Below, in pieces: positions 1 through 11,731 of a stretch of 64,000 bases of DNA (the stretch's first letter is position 1; the number at the start of each line of letters is the position of its first letter). This DNA is from Branchipolynoe longqiensis (taxonomy: Eukaryota; Annelida; Polychaeta; Phyllodocida; Polynoidae). The notes under the pieces were generated by a model. It ran no database searches and was not told the DNA's origin. It worked only from the letters and a program-made list of their open reading frames with translations. Position numbers and translations under genes: made by a program. The stretch is from contig CM059186.1 in the NCBI GenBank assembly GCA_030323885.1, positions 20,622,998 to 20,686,997 on the forward strand, written 5' to 3'.

Positions 1-80
1 TTAGATGGTGTTGGTAGGAACAGAAAAAGTTGTGGAGCCCTTAAAATGTGATTGAGACGTTCCTTGCATTCCTTACCCTT
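1..80 (-). repeat. Possible LTR-end fragment
   Basis: The first 80 bases share a loose pattern (gagc, then cttaaa, then acgttccttgcattc) with the reverse complement of 13700-13760, where it follows an AATAAAG polyadenylation-like signal. This could be the U5 end of a related LTR cut by the window edge. Only similarity by eye supports it. Confidence 0.2.
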
Positions 81-576
81 TACAAACAGGTCCCTTATTC
101 CACTAACTGTCATGGTCAACACCCTAATAATGGTTCATTATAATATCTATTACTATTGGCCTTCTGCGCAGACAAGGGAGTGATGTAGACACCACAGTAT
201 GTAGCATAACCCTCTTCTCGGGACTAGTAACCACCTTCTTAATACAGACAATAATGATAATAATAGGTAATATCTCGGGTATTTACAATTGACAGCGGCA
301 GCGGAGTACACCGTCAACGTTAGCTATGAAAGCGGAGGAGTAATGTCAATTAATACACATCAGATGCGGGGGTAGAGCCCGTGAACATGTAGTACATAGG
401 CTGTCGGCACTCGGGCGGGATTATATTAACAAAAACATGAAATAGCTATGACGAAGGAGAGATGGCAGCGGGCAGCAGAAGGAGCGGGGAATCCATGGTA
501 TATTAATAGAATTAGAGGAACAGAACAGTTAAATATATATGAGTCAGGATCATGAAAATAGGCCAATTGGGGAAAG

Positions 577-972
577 TTGTTGGCGTCAAGCATTGGATGT
601 TGGGGTCGAACAGTATAATTATAGTTTAGCATTGACAGAGGTATTGGAAAGTCCTTAAATTTATCCTGAATGTAAAGGTAGAGAAAATACAACAACCTTA
701 TATGTTTCTAGGATAATTTAATATAAAACAAAGAAATGCACTACACTTTAAGAATTGCAAAGCTGACATCTGTTAAAGTTGTCGGCGTCGAGCATTGGAT
801 GTCAGCGTCGAACGGCATAATTATAGTTTAGCATTGACAGAGGTGTTGCAAAGTCCTTAAATGTATCCTGAATATAAAGGTAGAGAAAATACAACAACCT
901 TATTTGTTTCTAGGATAATTTAATATAAAACAAAGAAATGCACTACACTTTAAGAATTGCGATGCCGACATC
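577..972 (+). repeat. Direct tandem duplication, two copies of about 200 bp
   Basis: Copy 1 (about 577-770) and copy 2 (about 778-972) share the same sequence from ggcgtc(a/g)agcattggatgt to actttaagaattgc, with period about 202 bp and a few substitutions. No coding content is apparent. The sequence from 80 to 577 is A/T-rich, and I recognise nothing in it. Confidence 0.8.
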
Positions 973-1439
973 ATAAATAAACCACCAATTGGCCCATTTT
1001 CGTGAGGCTGATTCATATACATATACATATACATATATATAAGCAAAAGGTGACAACAAGGGGGTCATGCTCGGTGCTGCAGTGTTTTTTGTGGGTTTTT
1101 TTTGTGTGTATTGATGAATTTATTTACCCTGCTCATAACGGATAAGTGTGTTAATACTTGTTTTTGTTTCACATCTGCCTTCTAGTAGGTTGGCTGCAAC
1201 ACGCATGAGCAATATATGTAATATATAAATTATTATATAGATATATATAGCGGCAGCCCCTTAATGTTTCTCTCTGTTCATCTGAATCCGTGATATTTGC
1301 TGCGGGGCAGGCATTCTCTCCTTCCCCCCTCCTTTGCACCGTGAGCCAAAAGTCATTCTGCTCACTTTCAAACTTAGACCCACACATATAGTGATACACA
1401 TACATATACTTGTACACAACCATATGGTCCAACATGTGG

Positions 1440-1650
1440 TCATTTTTACATATTTCTTTAGAGGAAACCTGCTGCAGCCATATAGGCTGCTCCTAGCAAT
1501 GGGTCATTTATATGCACTTTCCCACAGACAGGACAACTCATACCACAGCCTTTGATGAACCAGTTGTGGATGACTGGTTGGAATGGAAAATAACCCAAAC
1601 TGCAAATGGGTCCACTGAGCAGGTTCGATCAGATGACCCACGCCTTTTTT
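1440..1650 (-). mobile_element. tRNA-derived SINE, family B, fragment
   Basis: Reverse complement of the body of the family-B SINE seen at 38266, 47515 and 58755: ccactgagcaggttcgatc (tRNA-like B-box end), the block around ccacaactggttcatcaaag, and a stretch around gtgcatataaatgaccc. The 5' tRNA part is incomplete. Confidence 0.75.
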
Positions 1651-1689
1651 TGTTGTTGGTACATTAGTTGTTTAAGCAAATTTCAGTCG

Positions 1690-1925
1690 CAGACAGCTGG
1701 TCTTCCTCATTCCACTGCTCTTTGCCCTATCCTAGTAAAGCCGAGCGTCTGGCTAGGAAGTGACAATTATCAATTTTTAAGTCATTAGTTTGACTCGACC
1801 AGGATTAGAACCCATGATCTACCAACACGGGAGACAGATGCTCTAACTCATTTGGCCATCGCGTCCTGATATGACCTTAGATGTTGCCAGGATGTAATAC
1901 TCCAACAACCAACCAACCAGAAAAC
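1690..1925 (-). mobile_element. SINE family A fragments, head-to-tail rearranged
   Basis: 1690-1865 is the minus-strand 5' half of the family-A SINE (tRNA-like head reading rightward into gagttagagc on the minus strand). It is followed at once by a plus-strand 3' tail (tgatatgaccttagatgttg then ccaacaaccaacc). The two halves meet at gcgtcctgatatg, so this is a rearranged copy. Confidence 0.65.
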
Positions 1926-2435
1926 AAATAAAATGCATTTGTCGGTGTTTTCACCTGGACTCGTCACATACATATTTATATATTCACACACACAACGTTA
2001 GACAAGTGCCAACAAGTGGAGTCCTTCCTGGTGCATTGCATGCAGTGCTCTGACTAAATGCGGAAAGGTGGTGCCCAGCCAACCGTGACATGTAGCGAAC
2101 AGCGGGGTCCTTGTTGTTCTACTCGAGGAGTTGATGAAGCCTGCCCTGTGTTAACTGAGGGGGTGGCTGAGGGCCCGTCCATATGCCCCGGTCAGCGGGG
2201 AGAGGTTCAGGAGGCACTTGAACCACGACACGAGCACCCCCTGGTGGGACTTGCCACCACTTGGCCATTATCCAGCCATGAGACAGAACCATGGGAAAAT
2301 AGAGAGGAATGGTGATAGTGTGAAAGGACTCAGTCTCGGGGCTGGTCACTGGGGATGGTGTGTTAGTTTTGATGCCCTTTGTGTGTCCTATGGTGTATAA
2401 CTATTGAATGGATAAGAATGATAATAATAACAATA

Positions 2436-2665
2436 TTAAAGTTGCATAAAGTCCGATGGTTTTGAATTTCTGTATTTTTTCTGAGATAAATATATTAGAT
2501 GGCCTTACATTAGTTCAAAGTTACTTTTATTTTAAATGGTAAACTTTTTAGGTATTTTGAGTGCAAACATGGAAAATTAGTTTTGGCAAGCTTGCCAAAA
2601 CTATGACACCATAGACTTCTGCAGTAACAGGTTCTGTTAAACTGACTCAGTATTGCCTTCCACTG
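2436..2665 (+). mobile_element. MITE family M5, one end
   Basis: Starts ttaaagttgcat then gtccgatgg, the M5 terminal sequence (see 26830-27184), and continues with the M5 body (ctgagataaatatatta, ggcaagcttgccaaaact). The other inverted end is missing. 2665-2940 shows no recognisable feature. Confidence 0.65.
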
Positions 2666-2940
2666 CCTTTATTCATATGTGGAACGAAAACAACTTCGGC
2701 TTTCAGAGCTTTTCTGTTAAGGAATTGTGAACCTGTATAACTATACCATATGTAAGTCTTGGAATGATTAATATTATTTGTTCAGCTGACTTGAGCTAGC
2801 TGCTGATGACAATATCAGATTAAATATACATATATTGTAAATAACTGTATTGTCACATGGCTGGAAGAACACTGCCACAACGCTGACAAAAGACTTTATT
2901 CAATGAATAAACTATATTTACCAAAAACAAAAAAAAGATT

Positions 2941-4290
2941 CATGGACGGAATGACTCACGGACGGACTGACTCACGGACGGGGAGATTCACGAACAGACA
3001 CACGGATGGACAGAGTCACAGACGGACTGATTCACAGACGGACAGACACACGGACGGACTGACTCACAGAAGGACTGACTCACAGACAGACTGACTCACG
3101 AACAGACACACGGACGGACAGACTCAGAGACAGACGGACTCATGGACGGACAGACTCAGAGACAGACTGACTCATGGACGGACTGACTCACGGACAGACT
3201 GACTCTCGAACAGACACACGGACGGACAGACTCAGAGACGGACTGATTCACGAACGGACAGACTCAGAGACGGACGGACTCACGGACGGACAGACACACG
3301 GACGGACTGACTCACGGAAGGACTGACTCATGGACAGACTGACTCACGAACAGACACACGGATGGACAGACTCAGAGACGGACTGATTCATGGATGGACA
3401 GACACACAGACGGACTGACTCACGGAAGGACTGACTCACGGACAGATTGACTCACGACAGACACACGGACAGACAGACTCAGAGACGGACTGATTCACGG
3501 ACGGACAGACACACGGACGGACGGACTCACGGACGGACTGACTCATGGACAGATTGACTCACAAACAGACACACGGACGGACAGACTCAGAGACGGACTG
3601 ATTCACGGACGGACAGACTCAGAGACGGACGGACTCACGGACGGACAGACACATGGACGGACTGACTCATGGAAGGACTGACTCATGGACAGACTGACTC
3701 ACGAACAGACACACGGACGGACAGACTCAGAGACGGACTGATTCACGGACGGACAGACACACAGACGGACTGACTCATGGAAGGACTGACTCACGGACAG
3801 ACTGACTCATGAACAGACACACGGACAGACAGACTCAGAGACGGACTGATTCACGGACGGACAGACACATGGACGGACGGACTCATGGACGGACTGACTC
3901 ACGGACAGACTGACTCACGAACAGACACACGGACGGACAGACTCAGAGACGGACTGATTCACGGACGGACAGACTCAGAGACGGATGGACTCACGGACGG
4001 ACATACACATGGATGGACTGACTCATGGAAGGACTGACTCATGGACAGACTGACTCACAAACAGACATACGGACGGACAGACTCAGAGACAGACTGATTC
4101 ACGGACGGACAGACACACAGACGGACTGACTCACGGAAGGACTGACTCACGGACAGACTGACTCACGAACAGACACACGGATGGACAGACTCAGAGACGG
4201 ACTGATTCATGGACGGACAGACTCAGAGACGGACGGACTCACGGACAGACAAACGGACATACTCTCAGACAGACGGACTCGTAGATGGGC
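2941..4290 (+). repeat. Minisatellite, about 1.35 kb (gacggac/tgactcacgga units)
   Basis: Tandem short units built from gacggactgactcacggac and gacagactcagagac alternate for about 1.35 kb, with a higher-order pattern of roughly 160 bp. The short peptide reading frames inside (TDSRTD-type) are repeat artefacts. The same motif in the opposite orientation makes up 11895-12770. Confidence 0.9.
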
Positions 4291-4309
4291 GAAATCACGG
4301 ACAGTGGAA

Positions 4310-4445
4310 TGTCAGTACAGTCTCGTGTCAGGATAATCAGGTCATGGTGCCAGTGGCCTGGTGTCCCAGTGAGGCACACTATAAAGTTGCCATGAGTGCG
4401 CACTGTCACAAGCCGGTACTCGTCCTGGTTCAGACTGTCAATGAT
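4310..4445 (+). mobile_element. SINE family A, 3' body fragment
   Basis: Contains tgtcaggataat, gtcatggtgcc, ccagtgaggcacactataaag and gagtgcgcactgtcacaagc, the ordered body blocks of the family-A SINE. It is cut at 4450 by the MITE at 4455. Confidence 0.7.
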
Positions 4446-4454
4446 TTACACTTA

Positions 4455-5225
4455 AGGCCCTGTCACACTACGACGTGACTACCTCAGCGTAGGCAGAACG
4501 TGAAAATAATTATATTACGTCGACGTTATGGGCGTAATATGCAAATTGTGGACGTGAGCGTAACGTGAAAGTAACGTTGGTGTACGTCGTGACCTTAGCT
4601 GTAACGTGACAACGTTAGGGGGGAGGGGTAATTGGCGACGTGACCGGGCGTTAGTATAACGTGAGCGTAACGTCGCCGTAACGGGTGCGACGTGGACGTA
4701 ACGTGACCGTAACGCCACCGTAACGTGACAGTAACGTGACCGTAACGTGACCGTAACGTGACCGTAACGTGACCGTAACGTTACCGTAACCGTGACCGTA
4801 ACGTGACCGTAACGTGACCGTAACGTGACCATAACGTGACCGTAACGTGACCATAACGTGACCTAAGTGACCGTAACGTGCAAAACGCTGCCCACACGTT
4901 GCTCCCACCCGGGCCGTCGGTCTGACGTGACATAACGTGACTCTAACGTCATTTACGCTGCTATAACGATCGCGGAACGTCAACCTAACGTCATTGTGAC
5001 GTCATCCCGACGTAACGGCTTCACGTCGAGATACGTCGAAAGTTTTGAACAGGTTCAAAACCTTGACGCGCGCCGACGTAACACAACGTAACATGACGTA
5101 GCTCGACGTCACTCTAACGTCATTATGACGTCATCATAACGTAACCCAACGTACGGCAACGTAATGACGAAAAATCATCACGTTAGGCTCACGTTGGCTC
5201 GTTACGTCGTAGTGTGACAGGGGTA
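4455..5225. mobile_element. MITE family M1 copy 1 (TTA target duplication)
   Basis: A non-autonomous inverted-repeat element. The left end AGGCCCTGTCACACTACGAC and the right end ...GTCGTAGTGTGACAGGGGTA are inverted copies. TTA flanks both sides (4452-4454 and 5226-5228). Much of the interior is palindromic and acgt-rich. It holds an 11-bp tandem array (CGTAACGTGAC) at about 4656-4870. A 3-bp TNA duplication suits the PIF/Harbinger superfamily. No transposase is present. The superfamily is inferred from duplication size only. Confidence 0.85.
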
Positions 5226-5228
5226 TTA

Positions 5229-5770
5229 CAGTGGGAATCGGAGAGTGGTGGGGGTACGGGATGTGGGGGGGGGGGGGGGGGGGGGAAGGGCAATAGGGTA
5301 TCAACTCTTGGTGTACAATGACAGGTACATGCCTGACAAGTGGGATGAGGTGAGGTGTGAGGTATACGCGCCTGTGTGTTGGGTGTGGGGGTGTGGAGGT
5401 GCGGAGGGGGGCTTGACACGAACCTGCGTTTAAAATTGACCCCCCCTCCCACTCACTCTCACATTTACCCTCGTACTCAGTAGAATAACTTATATTACCT
5501 CATTTCTACAAGCAAAAGACACATGTCAAAGGGAGGCACGTGGGGTGCGGGAGGGGGGGGGAGGAGGCGGAGGGAAGAAAACGACCGACAGAATTCACAT
5601 GTTCCCATGGTAAACATTCCAGAGGACAACGACATCAAAGCTACTTGAGGGCGGGCAACATACGAGGAAAGCCCGGCGCCCAAATCTCACATCGCCTGAC
5701 CGTTAATCCTGTATCAGACGGCGCCCCGACACGCCGGGCCCTCGCTTCAAGGGGCCGGGGAGGCACCGTG
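5229..5770. repeat. G-rich low-complexity stretch with long poly-G run
   Basis: Includes an uninterrupted G run of about 20 bp near 5264-5285 and several shorter poly-G or poly-C runs. No recognisable gene is present. Open frames here have no family features. Confidence 0.6.
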
Positions 5771-5784
5771 TGACTCGCACGGGA

Positions 5785-6660
5785 CTCTCGCTGCCCCACG
5801 CCCCTCGCCCCACGCCCCACAGTCCCCACCGCCCCACGCCCCACAGTCCTCACCGCCTCACGCCCCACAGTCCTCACTGCCCCACGCCCCACAGTCCCCA
5901 CCACCTCACGCCCCACAGTCCTCACAGTCCCCACCGCCCCACGCCCCACAGTCCTCACGACCTCATGCTGCTCCATACTCTCACCGCCCCCTGCCCCATA
6001 CTCCCCGCCGCTCCACAACCCACACTCTCCACAGCCCCGAGCCCACAACTCCCCCCACCCACATCCCACATCGCCCCGCACCCCATACTCTTACCGCCCT
6101 GCGCCCCATACTCTCACCACCCTGAGCCCCATACTCTCACCGCCCCGCGCCCCATACCGCCACGTACCCCACATCCCACACCCCACATCCAGCACCACCC
6201 GTGCTCCACATTCTCACAACCCCGCGCCCCCACATCCCACACCCCGCACCCTACATCACATACTCAATACCTGACATCACACACCCTACACCCCACATAC
6301 CACATCCCACAACCCACATCACATACCACATACCCCACACCCCACAGCCCTCATCCCACACCCCACACCCCATATCCCATACCCCACACCTCATATCCCA
6401 CACCCACAATCCCACACCCACATCCCACACCTACATCCCCAAACTCCATACGCACACCCAATACGCACACTCCACATCCCACACCCCACATCCCACACCC
6501 TACATCCCATACGCCACACCCCATATCCCATACCGCACACTCCACATCCCACACCCCACATCCCACATCCCACACCCCACACCATACATCCCATATGCCA
6601 CACCCCACATCCCACACGCCACACCACACACACCACACACCCACACCCCCAGCCTCCAAT
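5785..6660 (+). repeat. C-rich minisatellites (ccccacagtcctcaccg; cacatcccacacc)
   Basis: Two adjoining arrays. 5785-6000 has units of about 15-30 bp (cgccccacgccccacagtcc). 6150-6655 has units built from cacatcccacaccc. The 362-codon frame over it encodes only TPHSPH or PHPTSHT runs and is rejected as a gene. Confidence 0.85.
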
Positions 6661-7430
6661 GCCCCAGCCTACGCCAAGCATCATAACGTGATTAAAACAC
6701 GTCCACCGTCAACAGAACGCACCACCATGCAAACTCCACTCCCCACTCAACCCAGCCCCCCCCCACCAACCCACTCCCCCCCCGCCCCCCCACCCCAAGA
6801 GCCATGTTGTTTCCGCATCCGTCGGCGGCTTGAACACTGCTCCCCCCCCCCCACATAGACCCCCCCCAACTCCCCCACCACCCCCACACCGAAAAAACCT
6901 CTACAATTAAAGAAAAAAAGAAAAAAAAGACGCCGAAGTAGAAGAAACGCGACAACCGGCCGCACCGATTTAAGTGGACCTCTGGCTGATTTTCCGCCTG
7001 CTCGTCGCCCATACTAGCTTTGGTGGGTAGAATGAACTTATTATGGATGTTGAATGGAGGTGATTTTGCAGGCCGGCGCGCCGTGACCCTGTGAGTGTGT
7101 GTGAGTGCTTAGCGGGTGTCAATGGTGGTAGGGGGGGGGGGAGAGGGGGGGCTGCCCGCCCGTCGTGCCGCAGTGGGGCCCCGCCGCTCGCCCGCCTCAT
7201 CACCCGTGAACTAATTGCTGTATCGGTGTTATGCCTCTTCTGAACCCAATGCGCGCCGCCCCGTTTACCCTCACTGTACTTAATGATGCAAATATATTCG
7301 CGGCCGCTTGTCCGCCGTGTGCTGTCGAGGAGGTGTGCTTTGTGCGCGGGAAGGCAACTCGTACCATTATAACGAGGTGCTTGTGTGAAAGCCCGTATTG
7401 GACTGTGTGGTAAATGGTAAATAGTACAAG
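6661..7430. other. Mixed C-rich and unique sequence without recognised gene
   Basis: 6720-6900 is C-rich low complexity. 6900-7430 is more balanced. No domain, splice-supported exon or repeat family was recognised. Confidence 0.4.
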
Positions 7431-7434
7431 GCAA

Positions 7435-7483
7435 CGGCGGCGGCGGCTGCGGCGGCGGCGGCGGCGGCGGTAGCGGCGGCGGG
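7435..7483 (+). repeat. (GGC)n trinucleotide repeat
   Basis: Interrupted cggcgg run of about 48 bp directly before the 32-bp minisatellite. It would encode polyalanine or polyarginine only as an artefact. Confidence 0.85.
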
Positions 7484-7546
7484 GCCGCCTCCAACTCTGC
7501 CCCCTCCCGACTCCCTCCCCCTGCGCCCCACTCGCCCCAGCCGACC

Positions 7547-8350
7547 ATGGTGCGGCCCCTTGTGGGGCCGGGGGCAGGTCGATGCGCCCCCTGGTGGAGC
7601 CGGTGGCAGTTCGGTGCTCCCCCTGGCGGAGGCAGTGGCAGTTCGGTGCACGCCCTGGTGGAGCCCGTGGCAGTTTGGTGCACGCCCTGGTGGAGCCGGT
7701 GGCAGTTCGGTGCGCCCCCTGGTGGGGCCGGTGGCAGTTCGGTGCGCCCCCTGGTGGGGCGGGTGGCAGCTCGATGCGCCCCCTGGTGGAGCCGGTGGCA
7801 GTTCGATGCGCCCCCTGGTGGGGCCGGTAGCAGTTCGGTGCGCCCACAGGTGGAACCGGTGGCAGCTCGGTGCGACCCCTGGTGGGGCCTGTGGCAGCTC
7901 AATGCGCGCCTTGGTGGAACCAGTGGCAGCGCGGTGCGCCCCCTGGTGAAGCCAGTGGCAGCACAGTGTGCCCCCTGGTGGAGTTACTGGGAGCTCAGTG
8001 CGCCCTCTGGTGGGGGCGGTGGCAGCTCGGTGCACTCCCTTGTGGGGTCAATGGCTGCTCGGCACACTCCCTCGTGGGGTCGGTGGCAGCTCGGTGTGCC
8101 CTCTGGTGGAGCCAGTGGCAGCTCGGTGTGCCCCCTAGTGGAGGCGATGCAGCTCAGTGCACCCTCTGGTAGGGTCGGTGGCAGCTCGGTGCGCCCGTGG
8201 TGGGGGCCAGTGGCAGCTCTGTGCGGCCCCTGGTGCAACCGGTGGCAGCTCACTGTGCCCTCTGGTCGAGCCGGTGTCAACGTGGTCCGCCCCTGGTGGG
8301 GCGAGTTGCAGTTCGATGCGCACCCTGGTGGAGCCGGCGGGAGTCAGCCC
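7547..8350 (+). repeat. 32-bp minisatellite with CTCF-consensus core in each unit
   Basis: About 25 units of 32 bp, consensus gcgccccctggtgg followed by agccggtggcagttcggt. The 14-mer GCGCCCCCTGGTGG, the reverse complement of the CTCF core CCACCAGGGGGCGC, is exact at 7584, 7712, 7744, 7776 and 7808. Most other units keep it with one to three changes. All copies point the same way. Long open frames on both strands (287 and 310 codons) are products of the stop-free repeat. CTCF binding is inference, while the tandem structure is directly visible. Confidence 0.9.
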
Positions 8351-8818
8351 CCACACTGGTGGAAACATGGAATTTTGCAATTTTTGGTGCGTTTTTATGC
8401 ATGTCCTTAAATACACCGTCCTCTAGTAATAGTACTAGTATAGTGTGTGCCCTCCATGTACTCATGTACTCACGCACACAAAAACATCCGCGAGGGGGCG
8501 CGCTGTGGCTGCACCTGACAGAATGTATTTAATCACCACAGCTTTACCGGCCGATTTCACTCTCAAGCCTGTTGTGTTGGTGGTGTTTGCATAGATATTT
8601 TTCAAGGTGGCGCACCTTGCGGAAGAACCACCTCACTACACAGGTGGTTAAAGCGACGCACGCTGGTTACACACAGTTGAAATGCTATACCAAGACACAC
8701 TTGCTGTGACTATGCATCAGCAGTTTTTGAAATTCCGCTCCTTTTCCACGTCTCTATACCCCACCGCCCCCCTCCTCACATCCAGTGAACTTCCACTCAC
8801 AAACAAACACAATTATGT
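8351..8818. other. Unique sequence, no feature recognised
   Basis: Between the 32-bp array and the MITE at 8823 there is no gene, tRNA-like box or inverted end that I can support. Confidence 0.4.
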
Positions 8819-8822
8819 ACTT

Positions 8823-9240
8823 AGATAAAGGATTCACCCAGTACTCGCAGTACACGGGTGAAGACCAGCCTTATATAAAAAAGGTTGAAAAATCGGGTTA
8901 ATGAAATGAGTCTTTATGAGAGCCTAATTTCAAAATCTAAGAAGCAACATTTATTCTTTGTATATGTCGTGATATTTCCCCGCTACCTTTGAGTTGAAAA
9001 ATATAATAAAACATCTGGTTTAATAAGATTTAAAAGTGAAATCGACGGGGTTCTATGGCCGCCATCTTGTCTTTTTGTAATCTCTCCCATTTCACCAACT
9101 CAGTGCCGATAGAAGTAACCATTTGACACTGGAGCCAGACATTGTTCTTCCTGTTCCATACTGAAGCTATTTTTGCCCCTATTTACATTACGTTGTCATT
9201 CACCCGTGTACTACAAGTACCGGGTGAATCTTTTATCTGT
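8823..9240. mobile_element. MITE with AGATAAAGGATTCACCC-type inverted ends
   Basis: The left arm (8823-8865: gataaaggattcacccagta, then cgcagtacacgggtgaa) is inverted at the right (9198-9238: ttcacccgtgtactacaag, then ccgggtgaatcttttatct). TTA lies outside both ends. A perfect GCCGCCATCTTG, the YY1-type motif, occurs at about 9058-9069 inside. A 14-bp direct repeat attatgtacttaga occurs at 8812 and 9248. Confidence 0.75.
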
Positions 9241-9257
9241 TAAGTATTATGTACTTA

Positions 9258-9584
9258 GAGTTACATTGTCCGATAAAAGCATCAAATTTTAGAAAGGAAA
9301 ACACTTATCTAGATTTAAACCTGTATATCCAACTTAGATACTGGTGCACTTGTTAAGTATTTGTAGCTACAGTAAATTTAATAGACCCTGTTACTGTTGA
9401 AGCCTATAGGATTTCAGAGTTGCCAAAATTAATATTGCATGTTTACACTTCAAATGTCTCCAAAGGTAGCCATTTTAAATCAAAGTTACTTCCTGCTCAT
9501 GTAAGATATATTTTAATGATCAATCTAATATATTTTGCTCAGAAAATGATAGAAACTCAAAACCATCGGACTAGGCAATTTTAA
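9258..9584. mobile_element. MITE family M5 copy
   Basis: Ends gttacattgtccgat and atcggactaggcaatttta are inverted. The body has the M5 signature (gatttaaac then atactggtgcacttg; ttgccaaaattaat; ctcagaaaatgatagaaact). It is degraded relative to the copy at 26830. Confidence 0.7.
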
Positions 9585-9669
9585 TCACATCTAGCCTATC
9601 CGTCATGTAATTTTGACCTCAAATTGAGTTGTGTTTTAAATTATTGTCAGATGCTTCGTTATATCTGTG

Positions 9670-10085
9670 GTACATACCAGGTATGCAGGTATTGCAGTAC
9701 CTCAGGGAGTTTGACGCCCCTGCCCTGCAGAGTTGTAAACCACTGCCTTGTGGTACAGGTTCTTGACAGAACAAACCCTGAACAGAAAACCATGTCACTG
9801 TGGCAGCATCAAGGGCGGTTGATGTATGGAACCCCCAACATCTCCTGACCAGCCACTGCAGGGACAAATAGTTTTGCGCCTGTCTGGACATGTTCTTGCC
9901 GGTGTGAGACCTCTATTTGCTCCCTGAGAGAGTGCCGCTGGTAACTTGCAAAAGCCAGCAGCACTTCAACACTTTTGCAGGCAGCTTTCATGAAATGTAC
10001 AACCGCACAAAAGGAGAGCAGCAGTCAAGTAATGAAAGCAGTCTTTGTCGCATCGCGACTGACAGTATGATGATGATGATGAAGA
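9670..10085 (+). mobile_element. LINE-associated repeat with (atg)n 3' tail
   Basis: 9670-9995 matches 30340-30665 and 42995-43312 (gtggtacaggt-cttgacagaac; gacaaatagttttgcgcctg; gtgccgctggtaacttgcaa). It ends with gcagtcaagtaatgaaagcag, catcgcgactgacag and (atg)n. The last part equals the 3' end of the LINE at 43318-43560, so this copy lost the coding segment that the 43-kb copy retains. Confidence 0.7.
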
Positions 10086-10109
10086 CATAGCAGACTGAAT
10101 GAGTTAAAT

Positions 10110-10258
10110 GTCCCCCTCCAGTCTTGGTAGCTCGTGAGATTTGAACCCTCAGATTCGAAACCTGACCGAGTCAAACATATGACTTACAAATTGATACTTG
10201 TCGCTACCTAGCCCGGCACTCAGCATTACTAGGATATGATAGGGCAAGGAGCACTGGA
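10110..10258 (+). mobile_element. SINE family A, 5' part
   Basis: tRNA-like B-box remnant, then accgagtcaaacatatgactt, aattgatacttgtcgctacc and agggcaagga, the first half of family A. The 3' half is missing. Confidence 0.65.
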
Positions 10259-10342
10259 ACGAGGAAGATCAAATTTCCATGATTGAAATTTCCTCCGCTT
10301 AATCAACGAATGTACCCTCCAGACAACCCATAGCATTTATAA

Positions 10343-10850
10343 TTATATTAAAGCTACACAATCAGATGAAAGCATCTTTTGTTTTTTTTAAACCAACACA
10401 AGTACAGTCAAACCTATCTAAATCGAACGACCATGGGACCGACTTTAAGTGGTCCATTTATGGAGGTGGTCGGTTTAGAGAGGTAGAATATCCTTACAAT
10501 GGTATCGTTGGGACCCAAATAAACCGCTCGATATCGGGGAGTGGTCGATTTGTGGAGGGGTCGGTATTGAGAGGTTTTACTGTACTTGTAATTGATCCTA
10601 CATGGCAGAGTAAGATACTGGTGCACTCATTAAAGAACTATTGCAGTTTGGTGTTCCTCTGCTATGATGCTATCCTCGAAAAGGGTTTGAACAAATATAT
10701 TCCCTGCATTTCAGTGTGCACACAAATATTAATTTTGTCATGTTTTCACTTCAAATATCGAAGCTGTAAAAGGAAACGTATGATAAATTAAACTAACAAA
10801 GTATGATAATCAACCTTTGACAATTCACCTATAAGATAGTAATTATATGT
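10343..10850. mobile_element. MITE M5 interrupted by a pogo-like MITE
   Basis: The M5 start (ttaaagctacacaatcagatg) is cut at 10404 and the M5 body resumes after 10584 with gatactggtgcactcattaaa. The interrupting element is annotated separately at 10405-10582. The far M5 end is degraded. Confidence 0.6.
10405..10582. mobile_element. Small Tc1/mariner (pogo-like) MITE, 178 bp
   Basis: Terminal inverted repeats CAGTCAAACCTATCTAAATC and ...TTGAGAGGTTTTACTG, flanked by TA on each side. A second copy is at 30102-30272. TA duplication and CAG termini fit Tc1/mariner-type non-autonomous elements. No transposase is present. Confidence 0.75.
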
Positions 10851-11157
10851 TGTATACATACATACTTAGATACATACATGTGTATTGTTTAGACCGTTAC
10901 ATTACGAAGTGGTTAGGTGCATAGTTTCCCTTCACAGATGTGTATGCCTACTGTGTTGTGAATTGCATAATTATCATGTTGTTGGACATGGGATTTTGAG
11001 ATGGAGTTTTAGCAGAATGGTTTGTTTATTCTGTTAGATGGAGTGTGGTTAGCTTGTAGGGTTATGCTTTAAAAGGTTAATACCTGTGATGGTTTTTTTT
11101 GTGACTACATGAAGTAGTTTGAGTAAGTAGGTTGTTAGTAATGATGGGATAAACTGT
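10851..11157. other. Unique A/T-rich sequence
   Basis: No repeat family, gene or structured element is recognised. Confidence 0.35.
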
Positions 11158-11731
11158 TGTAAAGTCGTCGTCTGGCAGCTCTAGTTGTGTAGGCAGGCTA
11201 ATAGGAAATCACTACAGGCAAGGATAATAAAGGCAGAGTATAGAGTGAAAGTAAAGTAAGTGAGAGCTTGCACCCTCAGGTTTATTATTATGTAGTGGTT
11301 TCATGACTTGATATGGCATATCACCTGACCATGCTCTCCAATCAACATCAAGCATTTCTATGTCCACCAATCAACAGTAAGCATTCTTGGGTCACTATGG
11401 CAACTGTGATCTACCCACCACCACCATGCATTGTGGCTGCTTTGGCCTCACCTGCATTGTTGTGTCTGTGTGCTTGGTGATCCCTGACTAACAGTTGGGG
11501 GGGAGGGGGTTGTGAGTAGAGCTCTTGAGCTCCTTCCACACTAACAGTAGTGCCCCTCTCACACTATCTATAGAATACACAATGACTATTTAATATAAGT
11601 AAAGGATCACCAGCACCACATAATTATTAAATCCCCTGGCCCTATACATCATTTACCTTTCTAGACCATTTGTAATCACTTATAGACCAGTTGACATTCC
11701 TCACCAATATGTTTTATCGGAATATTTTACA
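11158..11731 (+). mobile_element. Solo LTR, 574 bp
   Basis: Begins TGTAAAGTCGTCGTCTGGCA and ends GAATATTTTACA, so it has TG...CA termini with a short TGTAAA/TTTACA inverted repeat. The same sequence of almost equal length lies at 50926-51498, where a perfect 4-bp duplication defines the ends. Flanks here are ctgt and ctat (one mismatch). No internal retrotransposon coding sequence adjoins it, so it is a solo LTR. Orientation is arbitrary. Confidence 0.8.

Noticed and set aside
5770..6858. 362-codon open frame rich in Thr-Pro-His-Ser
   Set aside because: It is the translation of C-rich minisatellites. Overlapping frames on both strands show the same repetitiveness.
7547..8410. 287-codon Gly/Trp/Val-rich frame and opposing 310- and 215-codon frames
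   Set aside because: All arise from a 32-bp tandem unit without stop codons. No start context or domain.
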